NCBI GenBank assembly: GCA_937924675.1
Contig: CALEVL010000185.1
Location: 1 to 5,506, forward strand
Length of the DNA stretch: 5,506 nucleotides
Origin: an uncultured Ignavibacteria bacterium
GTDB lineage: Bacteria > Bacteroidota > Ignavibacteria > Tepidaquicellales > Tepidaquicellaceae
Direction: 5' to 3'
Shown here: positions 1 to 5,287 of the stretch, piece after piece
How positions within the stretch are numbered: the stretch's first letter is position 1
How the letters are laid out: every line of letters begins with the position of its first letter
The notes under the pieces: model-generated
Databases searched by the model: none
What the model saw: the letters and a program-made list of their open reading frames with translations, nothing else
Told to the model about the DNA's origin: nothing
Position numbers and translations under genes: made by a program

Positions 1-347
1 CCCCAGTTTGATCCTTTTGGTTTCTCAAGTTCGCCGATCTGTGTTTTTGCAATCTCCAGAACTCTCTTTAGCAATGCGGATTGTGCTTCGGGTGAAATAG
101 GAACTGTTGACTCACCGAACAATGCTGCCCAGCTAAGGGGACCGAGCTTGCCGTCAATTACCAGAGGATTACCGTTCTGATCAGGAAATCTGCTTTGGAA
201 AAGTTTTACTGCGGCCAATGTCTTCGGTCCGAAATCGCCGTCAACATCAATTGGTCCGCAACCTTGTTTGTTGATCTGCTGCTGAACAGCTCTTACTACA
301 GATCTGTCTTTCTCTCCTTTAAGAATAACTCTTCCGGGATATTTCAT
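1..347 (-). CDS. Peptidoglycan-binding domain protein, probable cell-wall hydrolase (partial, C-terminus outside window)
   Basis: Reading the minus strand from the ATG at 347-345 gives 115 codons with no stop before the window edge. Residues about 8-78 match the PG_binding_1 fold: a helical start (SVVRAVQQQINKQG, 16-29), the signature DVDGDFGPKT (34-43) leading into AAVKLFQ, and a second DGxxGP loop (IDGKLGP, 64-70) followed by SWAALFG. This domain binds peptidoglycan and is usually joined to a hydrolase. After a short linker, residues 92-115 (VLEIAKTQIGELEKPKGSNW) look like the opening of a CHAP/NlpC-type or related amidase domain as in endolysin-like proteins; the catalytic part lies beyond the window. 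No signal peptide or membrane segment is visible, as in phage-type lysins or proteins exported by a dedicated route. The start lacks a Shine-Dalgarno sequence. The binding domain is secure; hydrolase activity is inferred. Confidence 0.85.
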   Translation of the reverse strand, partial: MKYPGRVILKGEKDRSVVRAVQQQINKQGCGPIDVDGDFGPKTLAAVKLFQSRFPDQNGNPLVIDGKLGPLSWAALFGESTVPISPEAQSALLKRVLEIAKTQIGELEKPKGSNW

Positions 348-703
348 GGCGGTGTAATTGATTTTTTTCGTTGATAAAATTAGCCAAATCGATTTTGAAT
401 AGCAAACTAACATAATCCTTTTAGAGCAATTGAAGGACTTAGCATGAAGCTAGGTTCAAAATTCGCATCTTCCGCGCACTCCGCGGTTAACACACCCAAA
501 TGTTTGTATTCATTCGAACGAAGAGCTAACCGCAAAGGACACAGAGTTTTCGCAGAGGTCACAGAGCTTTTTTTGCTTTCTTACCATTGAGGCATGTTTG
601 TTACATATGCAGGTTCATGAAATCATTGCTCTTCTTTGCTCAATTAATTTCACGGAATCTTTGACTATATTGCCGAACAATTTGACACACTAATAATTCT
701 TTC
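348..703. other. 356-bp divergent intergenic region
   Basis: This gap separates the minus-strand peptidoglycan-binding gene from the plus-strand dinB gene, so promoters for both should lie here. No ORF of useful length, RNA gene or convincing terminator is seen. The main content is the CACAGAG-type repeat (471-570, listed separately). Close to dinB, TTTGAC occurs twice, at 660-665 and 681-686 (21 bp apart), followed by an A+T-rich TAATAATT at 691-698. Neither pairs with a well-spaced -10 box of sigma-70 or Bacteroidota type, so no promoter is called. Confidence 0.6.
471..570 (+). repeat. CACAGAG-type intergenic repeat, copy 1 (two 20-bp units plus a degenerate inverted arm)
   Basis: Positions 531-550 and 551-570 are direct repeats of 20 bp with 17/20 identity; each begins CGCA(A/G)AGG and contains CACAGAG (540-546 and 560-566). 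To the left, 471-490 read on the other strand (TTAACCGCGGAGTGCGCGGA) is a degenerate copy of the same start, with GCGGTTA at 483-489 facing TAACCGC at 527-533. The spacer between the arms holds TTCG-AA-CGAA (513-522). The element is therefore two arms pointing outward from a common centre. I recall similar words (ACCGC followed by AGA/CACAGAG runs) as widespread intergenic repeats in diverse environmental bacteria; the function is unknown to me. Confidence 0.65.
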
Positions 704-1234
704 ATGAATTTGATCACAAGGCCTGCAGAAAGGGACATACCGGAGTATTACCTTAATTATACAAATCTTGCGGATGGCAATGACCTGCTTGAAGCTTTAA
801 CAAACAGCCGTGATCTTTCGGTCAGGCTGATTCAAAGTATCCCGTCTGACAAACAGGACTTTGCTTATGCCAATGGAAAGTGGAGCATCAAACAAGTTCT
901 GTCGCACATAATTGATTCAGAGAGAGTGTTTGCTTACAGAGCATTGAGATTTTCAAGAAGAGATTCTACCGAACTTCCGGGTTATGAAGAGAATGACTAT
1001 GCAGAAAATGCAAATGCATTTGGACGACATCTTAATGATATTAGAGATGAATATATAGCAGTGCGTGATTCAACTATGCAGCTTTATCGTCATATGAATG
1101 ATGAGATGCTCGACTTCAAAGGCATTGCCAATAAGGTAAACTTTACGCCAAGGATATTGGGATGGATCATCGTCGGCCATAACACGCATCATTGCAACGT
1201 TATTAGAGAAAAGTATGGCGTGAATGACAATTAA
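704..1234 (+). CDS. DinB family protein (DinB_2-type putative metal-dependent enzyme)
   Basis: The 176-aa product has the length and layout of the DinB/YfiT-like four-helix-bundle superfamily, cytosolic proteins that bind a divalent metal through three histidines. The first ligand is likely H68 in WSIKQVLSHIIDSERVF (60-76), a typical family block. The other two are likely H159 and H163 in the HxxxH motif of GHNTHHCNVI (158-167). The N-terminus (ITRPAERDIPEYYLNYTNL) matches where related proteins begin, supporting the ATG at 704 although no Shine-Dalgarno sequence precedes it. Family members include thiol-dependent S-transferases and damage-inducible proteins of unknown activity, so the substrate cannot be assigned. 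The gene stands alone, flanked on both sides by CACAGAG/CTCTGTG repeat clusters in opposite orientation. All three ligands are present and the frame is intact. Confidence 0.88.
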   Translation: MNLITRPAERDIPEYYLNYTNLADGNDLLEALTNSRDLSVRLIQSIPSDKQDFAYANGKWSIKQVLSHIIDSERVFAYRALRFSRRDSTELPGYEENDYAENANAFGRHLNDIRDEYIAVRDSTMQLYRHMNDEMLDFKGIANKVNFTPRILGWIIVGHNTHHCNVIREKYGVNDN

Positions 1235-1247
1235 AAATTAAAAATTG
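1229..1247 (+). repeat. Short A+T repeat of period 7 over the dinB stop codon
   Basis: TTAAAAA is repeated twice in tandem followed by TT, inside CAATT...AATTG ends, overlapping the TAA stop at 1232-1234. The word AATTAAAAAT recurs at 2079-2088 just before the metallophosphoesterase start. This may be low-complexity A+T sequence with no role; it is not a usable terminator because it has no G+C stem. Confidence 0.4.
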
Positions 1248-1310
1248 CCCCGAGCTAACATCGTAACTTGTATTGATTGGTAGTTCATTCGAAGTTCTGA
1301 AACACCTGAT

Positions 1311-1348
1311 CTCAGTGGAACTCTGTGCTTTCTCTGTGGAGCTCTGTG
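1311..1348 (-). repeat. CACAGAG-type intergenic repeat, copy 2 (inverted relative to copy 1)
   Basis: CTCTGTG occurs at 1321-1327, 1332-1338 and 1342-1348, with a weaker CTCAGTG at 1311-1317, giving steps of 10, 11 and 10 bases. On the minus strand these are CACAGAG, the core of the cluster at 531-570, so the two clusters face each other across dinB. Two further words are shared in the same orientation by both flanks: TTCATTCGAA (509-518 and 1284-1293) and GAGCTAAC (523-530 and 1252-1259). The shared words suggest that both flanks derive from the same kind of element, since rearranged. Confidence 0.6.
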
Positions 1349-1407
1349 TAAAGATCATCATAGTTAGTTGAGAATTGAAAAGTAATCGATTCAAAAACAT
1401 TTAACAT

Positions 1408-1413
1408 AAGGAG
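1408..1413 (+). promoter_or_regulatory. Shine-Dalgarno sequence of the COG2085 oxidoreductase gene
   Basis: AAGGAG lies 9 bases before the ATG at 1423. It is the only strong Shine-Dalgarno sequence in the window and fixes this start. The contrast with the other genes suggests comparatively strong translation of this one. Confidence 0.75.
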
Positions 1414-1422
1414 AAATCTATA

Positions 1423-2073
1423 ATGAGCAAGAAGATTGGAGTGATCGGCTCAGGTGTTGTTGGGCAGGTCCTGGCAAATGGTTTCATTAAACATGGTTAT
1501 GAAATTATGATTGGAACAAATAATACCTCGAAGCATGCAGAACTTAAGGAGAAGACCGGAGGAAAAGCCGGTGTTGGTTCGTTTGAAGAAACTGCAAAGT
1601 TTGGTGAGATCATTGTGCTTGCAATAAAAGGTGTTGCGGCAGAAGATGCCGTGAAATCTGCAGGCATCGAGAATCTAAATGGAAAAACTGTACTGGACGC
1701 AACTAACCCAATCGCGGAAACTCCTCCCGTAAATGGTGTGCTCGGCTTCTTCACATCGTTTGATGATTCACTAATGGAGAGATTACAAAAGCTTGCACCG
1801 GAAGTGAATTTTGTAAAATGCTTCAGTTGCGTTGGAAATGCACTCATGGTAAATCCTGACTTCGGCGGAGTGAAGCCGTCTATGTTCATTGCCGGTAACA
1901 ATGACGCTGCAAAAGCAGAAGTCAAAGCGATATTGAATCAGTTCGGATGGGAGACAGAGGATATGGGCAAAGCAGAAGCAGCACGCGCGATCGAGCCGCT
2001 GTGTATCCTTTGGTGTATCCCGGGTTTTTTGAGCAATCAATGGATGCATGCTTTTAAATTGCTGAGGAAGTAG
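1423..2073 (+). CDS. COG2085-type dinucleotide-binding oxidoreductase (F420/NADP reductase-like)
   Basis: The 216-aa protein begins with a Rossmann beta-alpha-beta unit, KKIGVIGSGVVGQVLANGF (3-21), whose GxGxxG is G9-G11-G14. The second strand ends in IGTNNTSK (30-37), where NADPH-binding relatives often have SR; the missing arginine leaves NADP versus NAD preference open. Further family blocks are IIVLAIKG (63-70), the conserved DATNP (92-96), VKCFSCVGNALMVNP (131-145) and the C-terminal AARAIEPLCILW (186-197), followed by a characteristic HAFKLLR end. The length fits COG2085 (NADPH-dependent F420 reductase-like) proteins, which transfer hydride between a nicotinamide cofactor and another cofactor or small substrate. 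Nothing here indicates F420 synthesis, and many bacterial members have no known substrate. A clear Shine-Dalgarno sequence precedes it, and the next gene starts 13 bp after its stop, so the two are probably one operon. Confidence 0.85.
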   Translation: MSKKIGVIGSGVVGQVLANGFIKHGYEIMIGTNNTSKHAELKEKTGGKAGVGSFEETAKFGEIIVLAIKGVAAEDAVKSAGIENLNGKTVLDATNPIAETPPVNGVLGFFTSFDDSLMERLQKLAPEVNFVKCFSCVGNALMVNPDFGGVKPSMFIAGNNDAAKAEVKAILNQFGWETEDMGKAEAARAIEPLCILWCIPGFLSNQWMHAFKLLRK

Positions 2074-2086
2074 CAGAGAATTAAAA

Positions 2087-3298
2087 ATGCAGTTTATCAT
2101 TTTCTTCCTTATAGTATTCATTGTTCTTACCGTCGGCTATACCTATGTAGGAAGACGGCTCATTACAGCATCGAAATTGCGCAAGCCCTGGAACAAACTC
2201 GCATGGGCGTTGCTGATAATTCTTGCAATACTTCCGCCATTAACCATCGGGTTGGAAATATCAGGATATGAAAAGCTGAGTGATAGTCTTGCCTGGGTAA
2301 GTTATGTAAGCGTCGGATTCATGTCCTTCCTTTTCACACTGCTTATTGCAAGAGATATCGCTTGGGTTATCACGAAAGCAGTACGAAAAATACTCTCACT
2401 ATTTCACAGAGAAGTCAAACCCTCAACAGTCTCTGATGATCCGCCCGATCCCGGTAGAAGAACAATGCTGGTTCAGTCAATGAACCTGGCAGTGATCGGA
2501 GCAGCAGCAGGATTAACGGCTTATGGGGTTTTTGAAGCGAGACGGCGTCCCGCGATCAAAGAAATTACCGTTCCGGTTGTTGATCTTCCCGAAGCATTCA
2601 GCGGATTCAGGATTGTTCAGATAACTGATATTCATGCCGGACTCACAGTCAAAAGAGATTTCATAGAAACAATAGTTGAAATGGTGAATGAACTCAGTCC
2701 CGACATAATTGCTTTTACCGGTGATCTTGCAGACGGTTCTGTTGCTCATCTCAGGAAGGATGTTGAACCACTTAAGCGGATGAGAGCAAAGTACGGAACT
2801 TATTTCGTTACTGGCAATCATGAATATTATTCAGGAGTTGAGCAATGGGTTGAAGAAGCTGCGCGACTTGGCATGAAAGTATTGCTGAACTCGCACGATA
2901 TTTTGCGACTCGGTGACAGCAATATGCTGATTGCCGGAGTGACAGATGTTACCGGCGGCGGATTTCTTCAGAGTCATATTTCTGATCCGGCCGCATCAGT
3001 TGCAAATGCTCCACAGAGCAATGTAAAGATACTTCTCGCTCATCAGCCGAAGAGTATTTACTCAGCTCTGCCTTTTGGATTTGATCTTCAGATCTCCGGT
3101 CATACTCACGGCGGGCAGTTCTTTCCCTGGAATTTTGCCGCAGCAATCGGGCAGCCATATTTAGCAGGACTTCATGATCACAAAGGAACATGGATCTACG
3201 TCAGTCGCGGAACAGGTTACTGGGGACCGCCCGTGCGGCTCGGTACACGGTCAGAGATTACGGTTCTGACGCTGGCAAAAGATGTGAGGGTGGCGTGA
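2087..3298 (+). CDS. Membrane-anchored calcineurin-like metallophosphoesterase
   Basis: The 403-aa product has a hydrophobic N-terminal half and a soluble phosphoesterase half. Likely membrane segments lie at about 1-21, 37-58, 68-92 and 132-148, with a charged, proline-rich stretch at 108-126. The catalytic domain (about 157-397) carries the complete two-metal motif set in order: DIH (181-183), GD (212-213), GNHE (243-246), H319 in LAHQP, and GHTHGG (338-343), which ends in the paired histidines. This order matches the YaeI/YkuE-like subgroup, often lipid- or envelope-associated phosphohydrolases; the natural substrate here is unknown. The side of the membrane on which the domain lies cannot be decided by eye, because four segments and an N-terminus of uncertain orientation allow either. 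It follows the COG2085 gene by 13 bp with an A-rich start region and no strong Shine-Dalgarno sequence, so co-transcription is likely. Confidence 0.9.
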   Translation: MQFIIFFLIVFIVLTVGYTYVGRRLITASKLRKPWNKLAWALLIILAILPPLTIGLEISGYEKLSDSLAWVSYVSVGFMSFLFTLLIARDIAWVITKAVRKILSLFHREVKPSTVSDDPPDPGRRTMLVQSMNLAVIGAAAGLTAYGVFEARRRPAIKEITVPVVDLPEAFSGFRIVQITDIHAGLTVKRDFIETIVEMVNELSPDIIAFTGDLADGSVAHLRKDVEPLKRMRAKYGTYFVTGNHEYYSGVEQWVEEAARLGMKVLLNSHDILRLGDSNMLIAGVTDVTGGGFLQSHISDPAASVANAPQSNVKILLAHQPKSIYSALPFGFDLQISGHTHGGQFFPWNFAAAIGQPYLAGLHDHKGTWIYVSRGTGYWGPPVRLGTRSEITVLTLAKDVRVA

Positions 3299-3320
3299 AA
3301 GCGATTATACCGGAGTAAGT

Positions 3321-3332
3321 ATACATATGTAT
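3321..3332. promoter_or_regulatory. 12-bp perfect palindrome, possible operator
   Basis: ATACATATGTAT is a perfect 12-bp palindrome 22 bases after the metallophosphoesterase stop, overlapping GTATAC at 3319-3324. It lies upstream of the toxin-antitoxin module and could be a protein-binding site, but an A+T-rich 12-mer palindrome may also be chance. Confidence 0.2.
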
Positions 3333-3357
3333 TGCGGATTTTCAGTGTTTTGGGTAG

Positions 3358-3441
3358 TTTCATATAGAATTCAAACAGCAATCCTGGTAAGCAAAGATTG
3401 ACAAAGAGTGAATTTGATTGCTGGAATTATTAAATATGAAA
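3358..3441. promoter_or_regulatory. Two-part inverted repeat upstream of the toxin-antitoxin module (candidate operator)
   Basis: TTTCATAT (3358-3365) is the exact reverse complement of ATATGAAA (3434-3441), and CAGCAATC (3376-3383) is the exact reverse complement of GATTGCTG (3416-3423). Both pairs share one symmetry centre between 3399 and 3400. Taken as 26-bp arms, 19 of 26 positions are complementary. A TTGACA (3398-3403), which could serve as a -35 hexamer, lies at the centre, though no well-spaced -10 was found. The element ends 10 bases before the antitoxin start, where toxin-antitoxin operons are commonly autoregulated. An operator role is inference; a structured RNA leader is the alternative. 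Confidence 0.4.
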
Positions 3442-3451
3442 TTCAAGAAAA

Positions 3452-3682
3452 TTGAAAGTCTTAAACATCTCAATTTCGGATAAGGAAATGAACAAATATG
3501 GAATTAAGGATGAAAACATTCCATTTTCAGAGCTTTTGGAAATTATTAGTAACGAACTTATGAAGCAGACTCTTAGCCATTCTGTCAGATTAGCGGAGAA
3601 ACATGAATTAACTAAAATGACACTGAAAGAAATTTCCAAAGAGGTTAAGGCTGTGAGAAAGAATGCAGAAAGTCATAATTGA
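3452..3682 (+). CDS. Putative antitoxin of a PIN-domain toxin-antitoxin pair
   Basis: The 76-aa product lies directly before, and overlapping, a PIN-domain toxin gene, the usual antitoxin position. It opens with a short beta-like segment (KVLNISISD, 2-10), then a helical middle (IPFSELLEIISNELMKQTL, 23-41), and ends in a charged, lysine-rich helix (MTLKEISKEVKAVRKNAE, about 56-73), the kind of tail that could bind the toxin groove. I do not recognise AbrB, ribbon-helix-helix, Phd or MerR features; small proteins of this look occur beside COG1569 PIN toxins in Bacteroidota relatives, from memory only. The start is TTG at 3452, chosen because it keeps the beta-like opening; no ATG is available upstream because TGA at 3437-3439 closes the frame. 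ATG at 3488 is the alternative and would remove 12 residues. Confidence 0.65.
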   Translation: MKVLNISISDKEMNKYGIKDENIPFSELLEIISNELMKQTLSHSVRLAEKHELTKMTLKEISKEVKAVRKNAESHN

Positions 3683-4091
3683 TACAAATGTTTTTGTTTC
3701 TGCACTCATCCAAAAGAGCTACCCTCACTTGATAATACGTGATCTTTTTGTGGAAGGAAAGATCAACTTGTGTATTTCGGATGAACTTCTGCAAGAATAT
3801 TATGCGGTTCTGAATCGAAGAAAGTTTTCGAGATATCCTGATTTTGTTAGTAATTCACGATTACTCATTTCTGAAATTGAACTCCGGTCAAGAAAATACT
3901 TTCCAAAGGAGAAAGTATCGATCATTTCAGATAAGGACGATAATAAGCTGCTGGAACTTTGCAAAGACAGCAATGCTGAATTCCTGATTACCGGAAACAC
4001 AAAAGACTTCACAATGGAAATTTATGGCAATACGAAAATAATGACACCGAAAGAATACTGGGATAAACACAGACCGCGAAAACAATACTGA
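3663..4091 (+). CDS. PIN-domain ribonuclease toxin (COG1569/TIGR00305 family)
   Basis: The 142-aa product is a single PIN domain, a Mg2+-dependent endoribonuclease fold used as the toxin of many toxin-antitoxin modules. The expected acidic residues are present: D7 in VIIDTNVFVSAL (4-15), E45 in LLQEYYAVLNRR (42-53), the D90-D92-D93 group in SDKDDNKLLEL (89-99), and D115 in the closing NTKDF (112-116), which follows the canonical NxxDF ending. The length is normal for the family and the catalytic set looks intact, so it is predicted active. The ATG lies inside the antitoxin gene, with a 20-bp overlap in a different frame. This implies translational coupling so that toxin is made only with antitoxin. 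Whether it cuts tRNA, rRNA or mRNA cannot be told from sequence. Confidence 0.87.
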   Translation: MQKVIIDTNVFVSALIQKSYPHLIIRDLFVEGKINLCISDELLQEYYAVLNRRKFSRYPDFVSNSRLLISEIELRSRKYFPKEKVSIISDKDDNKLLELCKDSNAEFLITGNTKDFTMEIYGNTKIMTPKEYWDKHRPRKQY

Positions 4092-4230
4092 ATATAGAAT
4101 AGTCATAAGCATTGATTGGGAAATCACTTGCAGAAATTCCAATAGGTGTTCATTTATTGTTACTTATGATAAACTTGAGAATGGACTGAATTCACTATTT
4201 GACAATGTAAAATTTTCAAAAACCGGATAA
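4045..4230 (+). pseudogene. Start-less open frame after the toxin, possible gene fragment
   Basis: After a TGA at 4042-4044 this frame stays open for 61 codons to TAA at 4228-4230, overlapping the toxin's 3' end in another frame. It contains no ATG, GTG or TTG. The part beyond the toxin reads like a globular protein tail (EYRIVISIDWEI, then CSFIVTYDKLENGLNSLFD), with alternating strand and helix patterns. I recognise no family. It may be the C-terminal remnant of a gene truncated when the toxin-antitoxin module arrived, or simply a chance open stretch in A+T-rich DNA; its length alone is not strong evidence. Confidence 0.2.
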
Positions 4231-4240
4231 GAAATTAGAT

Positions 4241-4321
4241 ATGCGTAGAAAGCGAACAGGCCAAACAAGGTTTGTTAGATGGTTCTGTCCGGTGCTGGAT
4301 GCTTTGAGAGTTGATGATTGA
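4241..4321 (+). pseudogene. N-terminal remnant resembling winged-helix/Mrr-N restriction-associated protein
   Basis: ATG at 4241 opens a 26-codon frame ending in TGA. Its product, RKRTGQTRFVRWFCPVLDAL in residues 3-22, resembles from memory the start of winged-helix (Mrr_N-like) proteins found in restriction systems, where (R)KRTG, F-(V)-RWF/L-xPxLDALR and then a glycine-rich turn lead into the helix-turn-helix. Here the similarity ends at LR (22-23), and VDD and a stop follow, so the DNA-binding helix and all downstream domains are missing. No continuation is evident in the other frames of 4322-4383. This suggests the 3' end was lost by deletion or recombination. The alternative is a functional small protein, which I think less likely. 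The assignment rests on one short block, so it is moderate at best. Confidence 0.45.
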
Positions 4322-4383
4322 AAAAAACCTTTCCAAGATTGTAAATAATTGTTTCTAATTCAGTTCAATATATACAACTCCCT

Positions 4384-4872
4384 ATGCTAACCTGCATCAG
4401 AACAAATTCAGCAAACAGTGACTTCCAAAAACTTGTGGAGGAGCTTGATGCCGAGCTAAAGATAAGAGACGGTGATGATCATACATTCTATGCGCAGTTC
4501 AATAAGATCGACAAGATCAAACATGTGATAGTAGCCTATGAAGACCTGCTGCCTGTTGGTTGCGGTGCCATTAAAGAATATTCAGAAGATACTATGGAAG
4601 TAAAAAGAATGTATGTACCGCCTAATAAACGCGGAAGCGGCATTGCAACAGTTATTCTGAAAAAGCTTGAAGAATGGGCAACCGAACTGAAGTTTTCAAG
4701 ATGTATATTGGAAACAGGAGAGAAGCAGCCGGAAGCATTAAGACTTTACGAAAAGAATGCGTACAGACGAATTCCAAACTTTGGGCAATATGAGAATGTG
4801 AAGGAAAGCATTTGTTTTGAGAAGATACTTACCAACAAGCATACTGGGTTGATATCATATTCTGTGGATTGA
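4384..4872 (+). CDS. GNAT family N-acetyltransferase
   Basis: The 162-aa product is a single GNAT domain that transfers an acetyl group from acetyl-CoA to an amine. Blocks in order are DGDDHTFYAQFNKIDKI (29-45), the strand pair HVIVAYEDLLPVGCGAI (47-63), and MEVKRMYVPPNKRGSGIAT (71-89), whose R83-x-x-G86-x-A88 is the acetyl-CoA pyrophosphate-binding loop. ILETGEKQPEALRLYEKNAY (108-127) follows, with Y123 in the usual position of the catalytic or CoA-contacting tyrosine. This is a recognisable bacterial subgroup with FYAQFNKID near the start, whose substrate is not known to me. About 13 residues after FEKIL (145-149) extend beyond the usual end. The ATG at 4384 has no Shine-Dalgarno sequence; TATATA (4369-4374) just upstream could be a -10 element, but the start would then have an extremely short leader. 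It stands alone in transcription terms. Confidence 0.87.
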   Translation: MLTCIRTNSANSDFQKLVEELDAELKIRDGDDHTFYAQFNKIDKIKHVIVAYEDLLPVGCGAIKEYSEDTMEVKRMYVPPNKRGSGIATVILKKLEEWATELKFSRCILETGEKQPEALRLYEKNAYRRIPNFGQYENVKESICFEKILTNKHTGLISYSVD

Positions 4873-4875
4873 AGA

Positions 4876-4897
4876 AAGCTACATATTTAGGTAGCTT
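4876..4897 (+). terminator. Hairpin just after the GNAT gene, weak terminator candidate
   Basis: AAGCTAC (4876-4882) and GTAGCTT (4891-4897) form a perfect 7-bp stem with an 8-base loop, starting 4 bases after the stop at 4870-4872. The following sequence is only moderately T-rich (AAAATTTTATT at 4906-4916) and does not directly abut the stem, so termination efficiency is doubtful. The left arm's sequence recurs at 4947-4953, so an alternative pairing is possible. Confidence 0.35.
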
Positions 4898-4978
4898 GCA
4901 CTTCAAAATTTTATTCAGTATCAGAGTGCAGCAGATTCTTCGGTTGAAGCTACAGTCAAAAATATTACAAAAGAGAAA

Positions 4979-5287
4979 GTGAGCATAGAGCAAAGTGTTA
5001 ACAAAGATCTCATTCTAAGAGAGAAACTTGCCTTACAAAGAACAGTACTCGCCAATCAAACGACATTTCTTGCATTCTTAAGAACCTCGATGTACTTTCT
5101 CGTCGCTGGCTTGAGTATAAGGAGTCTGCTGAAGGCGGAAGGAAACTTCATTTTTGAATATTCGTTCTACATAATTTCAGTACTCCTTCTGATATTTGGA
5201 GTATTCAATTTCATCAGGCAGAAGAGTATTATCAACAAAAGCAAGATTCACATTGGTTATTACAAAGCAGAGTATCTTGCGGAGTGA
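4979..5287 (+). CDS. DUF202 family small membrane protein
   Basis: The 102-aa product starts with GTG at 4979 and shows the DUF202 (YidH-like) signature LALQRTVLANQTTFLAFLRT (17-36), an amphipathic leader to the first membrane segment. The usual second RT of the signature is TT here (28-29). Two membrane segments follow, about 35-52 and 58-80, and a basic tail (RQKSIINKSK, 80-89). The biochemical role of DUF202 proteins is not established; they are small inner-membrane proteins. The purine-rich AAAAGAGAAA before the GTG is a plausible weak ribosome site, and the signature's normal distance from the N-terminus supports this start. Its stop overlaps the next start by four bases, so it is likely translated together with the PepSY-TM gene. 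Confidence 0.82.
   Translation: MSIEQSVNKDLILREKLALQRTVLANQTTFLAFLRTSMYFLVAGLSIRSLLKAEGNFIFEYSFYIISVLLLIFGVFNFIRQKSIINKSKIHIGYYKAEYLAE

Noticed and set aside
531..570. Two 20-bp direct repeats as a possible CRISPR array
   Set aside because: The units are directly adjacent with no spacer, are only 17/20 identical and number two; no cas gene is nearby.
1203..1400. 65-codon minus-strand open frame between dinB and the oxidoreductase gene
   Set aside because: Its translation runs through the CACAGAG repeat (giving repeated SSTE-like words), which explains the open frame; there is no other coding signal.
1497..1925. 142-codon minus-strand open frame antisense to the oxidoreductase gene
   Set aside because: It lies entirely opposite a gene with clear family motifs, and its translation is serine- and phenylalanine-rich without any recognisable domain.
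1783..2121. 112-codon minus-strand open frame across the oxidoreductase-phosphoesterase junction
   Set aside because: It is antisense to two well-supported genes and has a cysteine- and phenylalanine-rich composition without motifs.
3436..3483. ATG at 3436 starting a 15-residue peptide, as a leader peptide or true antitoxin start reached by frameshift
   Set aside because: It is out of frame with the antitoxin and stops at 3481-3483. The TTG frame already gives a full beta-like opening, so no frameshift is needed, and a peptide this short is expected by chance.
3927..4142. 71-codon minus-strand open frame over the toxin 3' end
   Set aside because: It is antisense to the PIN toxin, whose catalytic residues are all in place, and shows no family features.
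4349..4374. TTGTTT and TATATA before the GNAT gene as a sigma-70 promoter
   Set aside because: The spacer would be only 14 bp and the start of transcription would nearly coincide with the ATG; such words are common in A+T-rich DNA.
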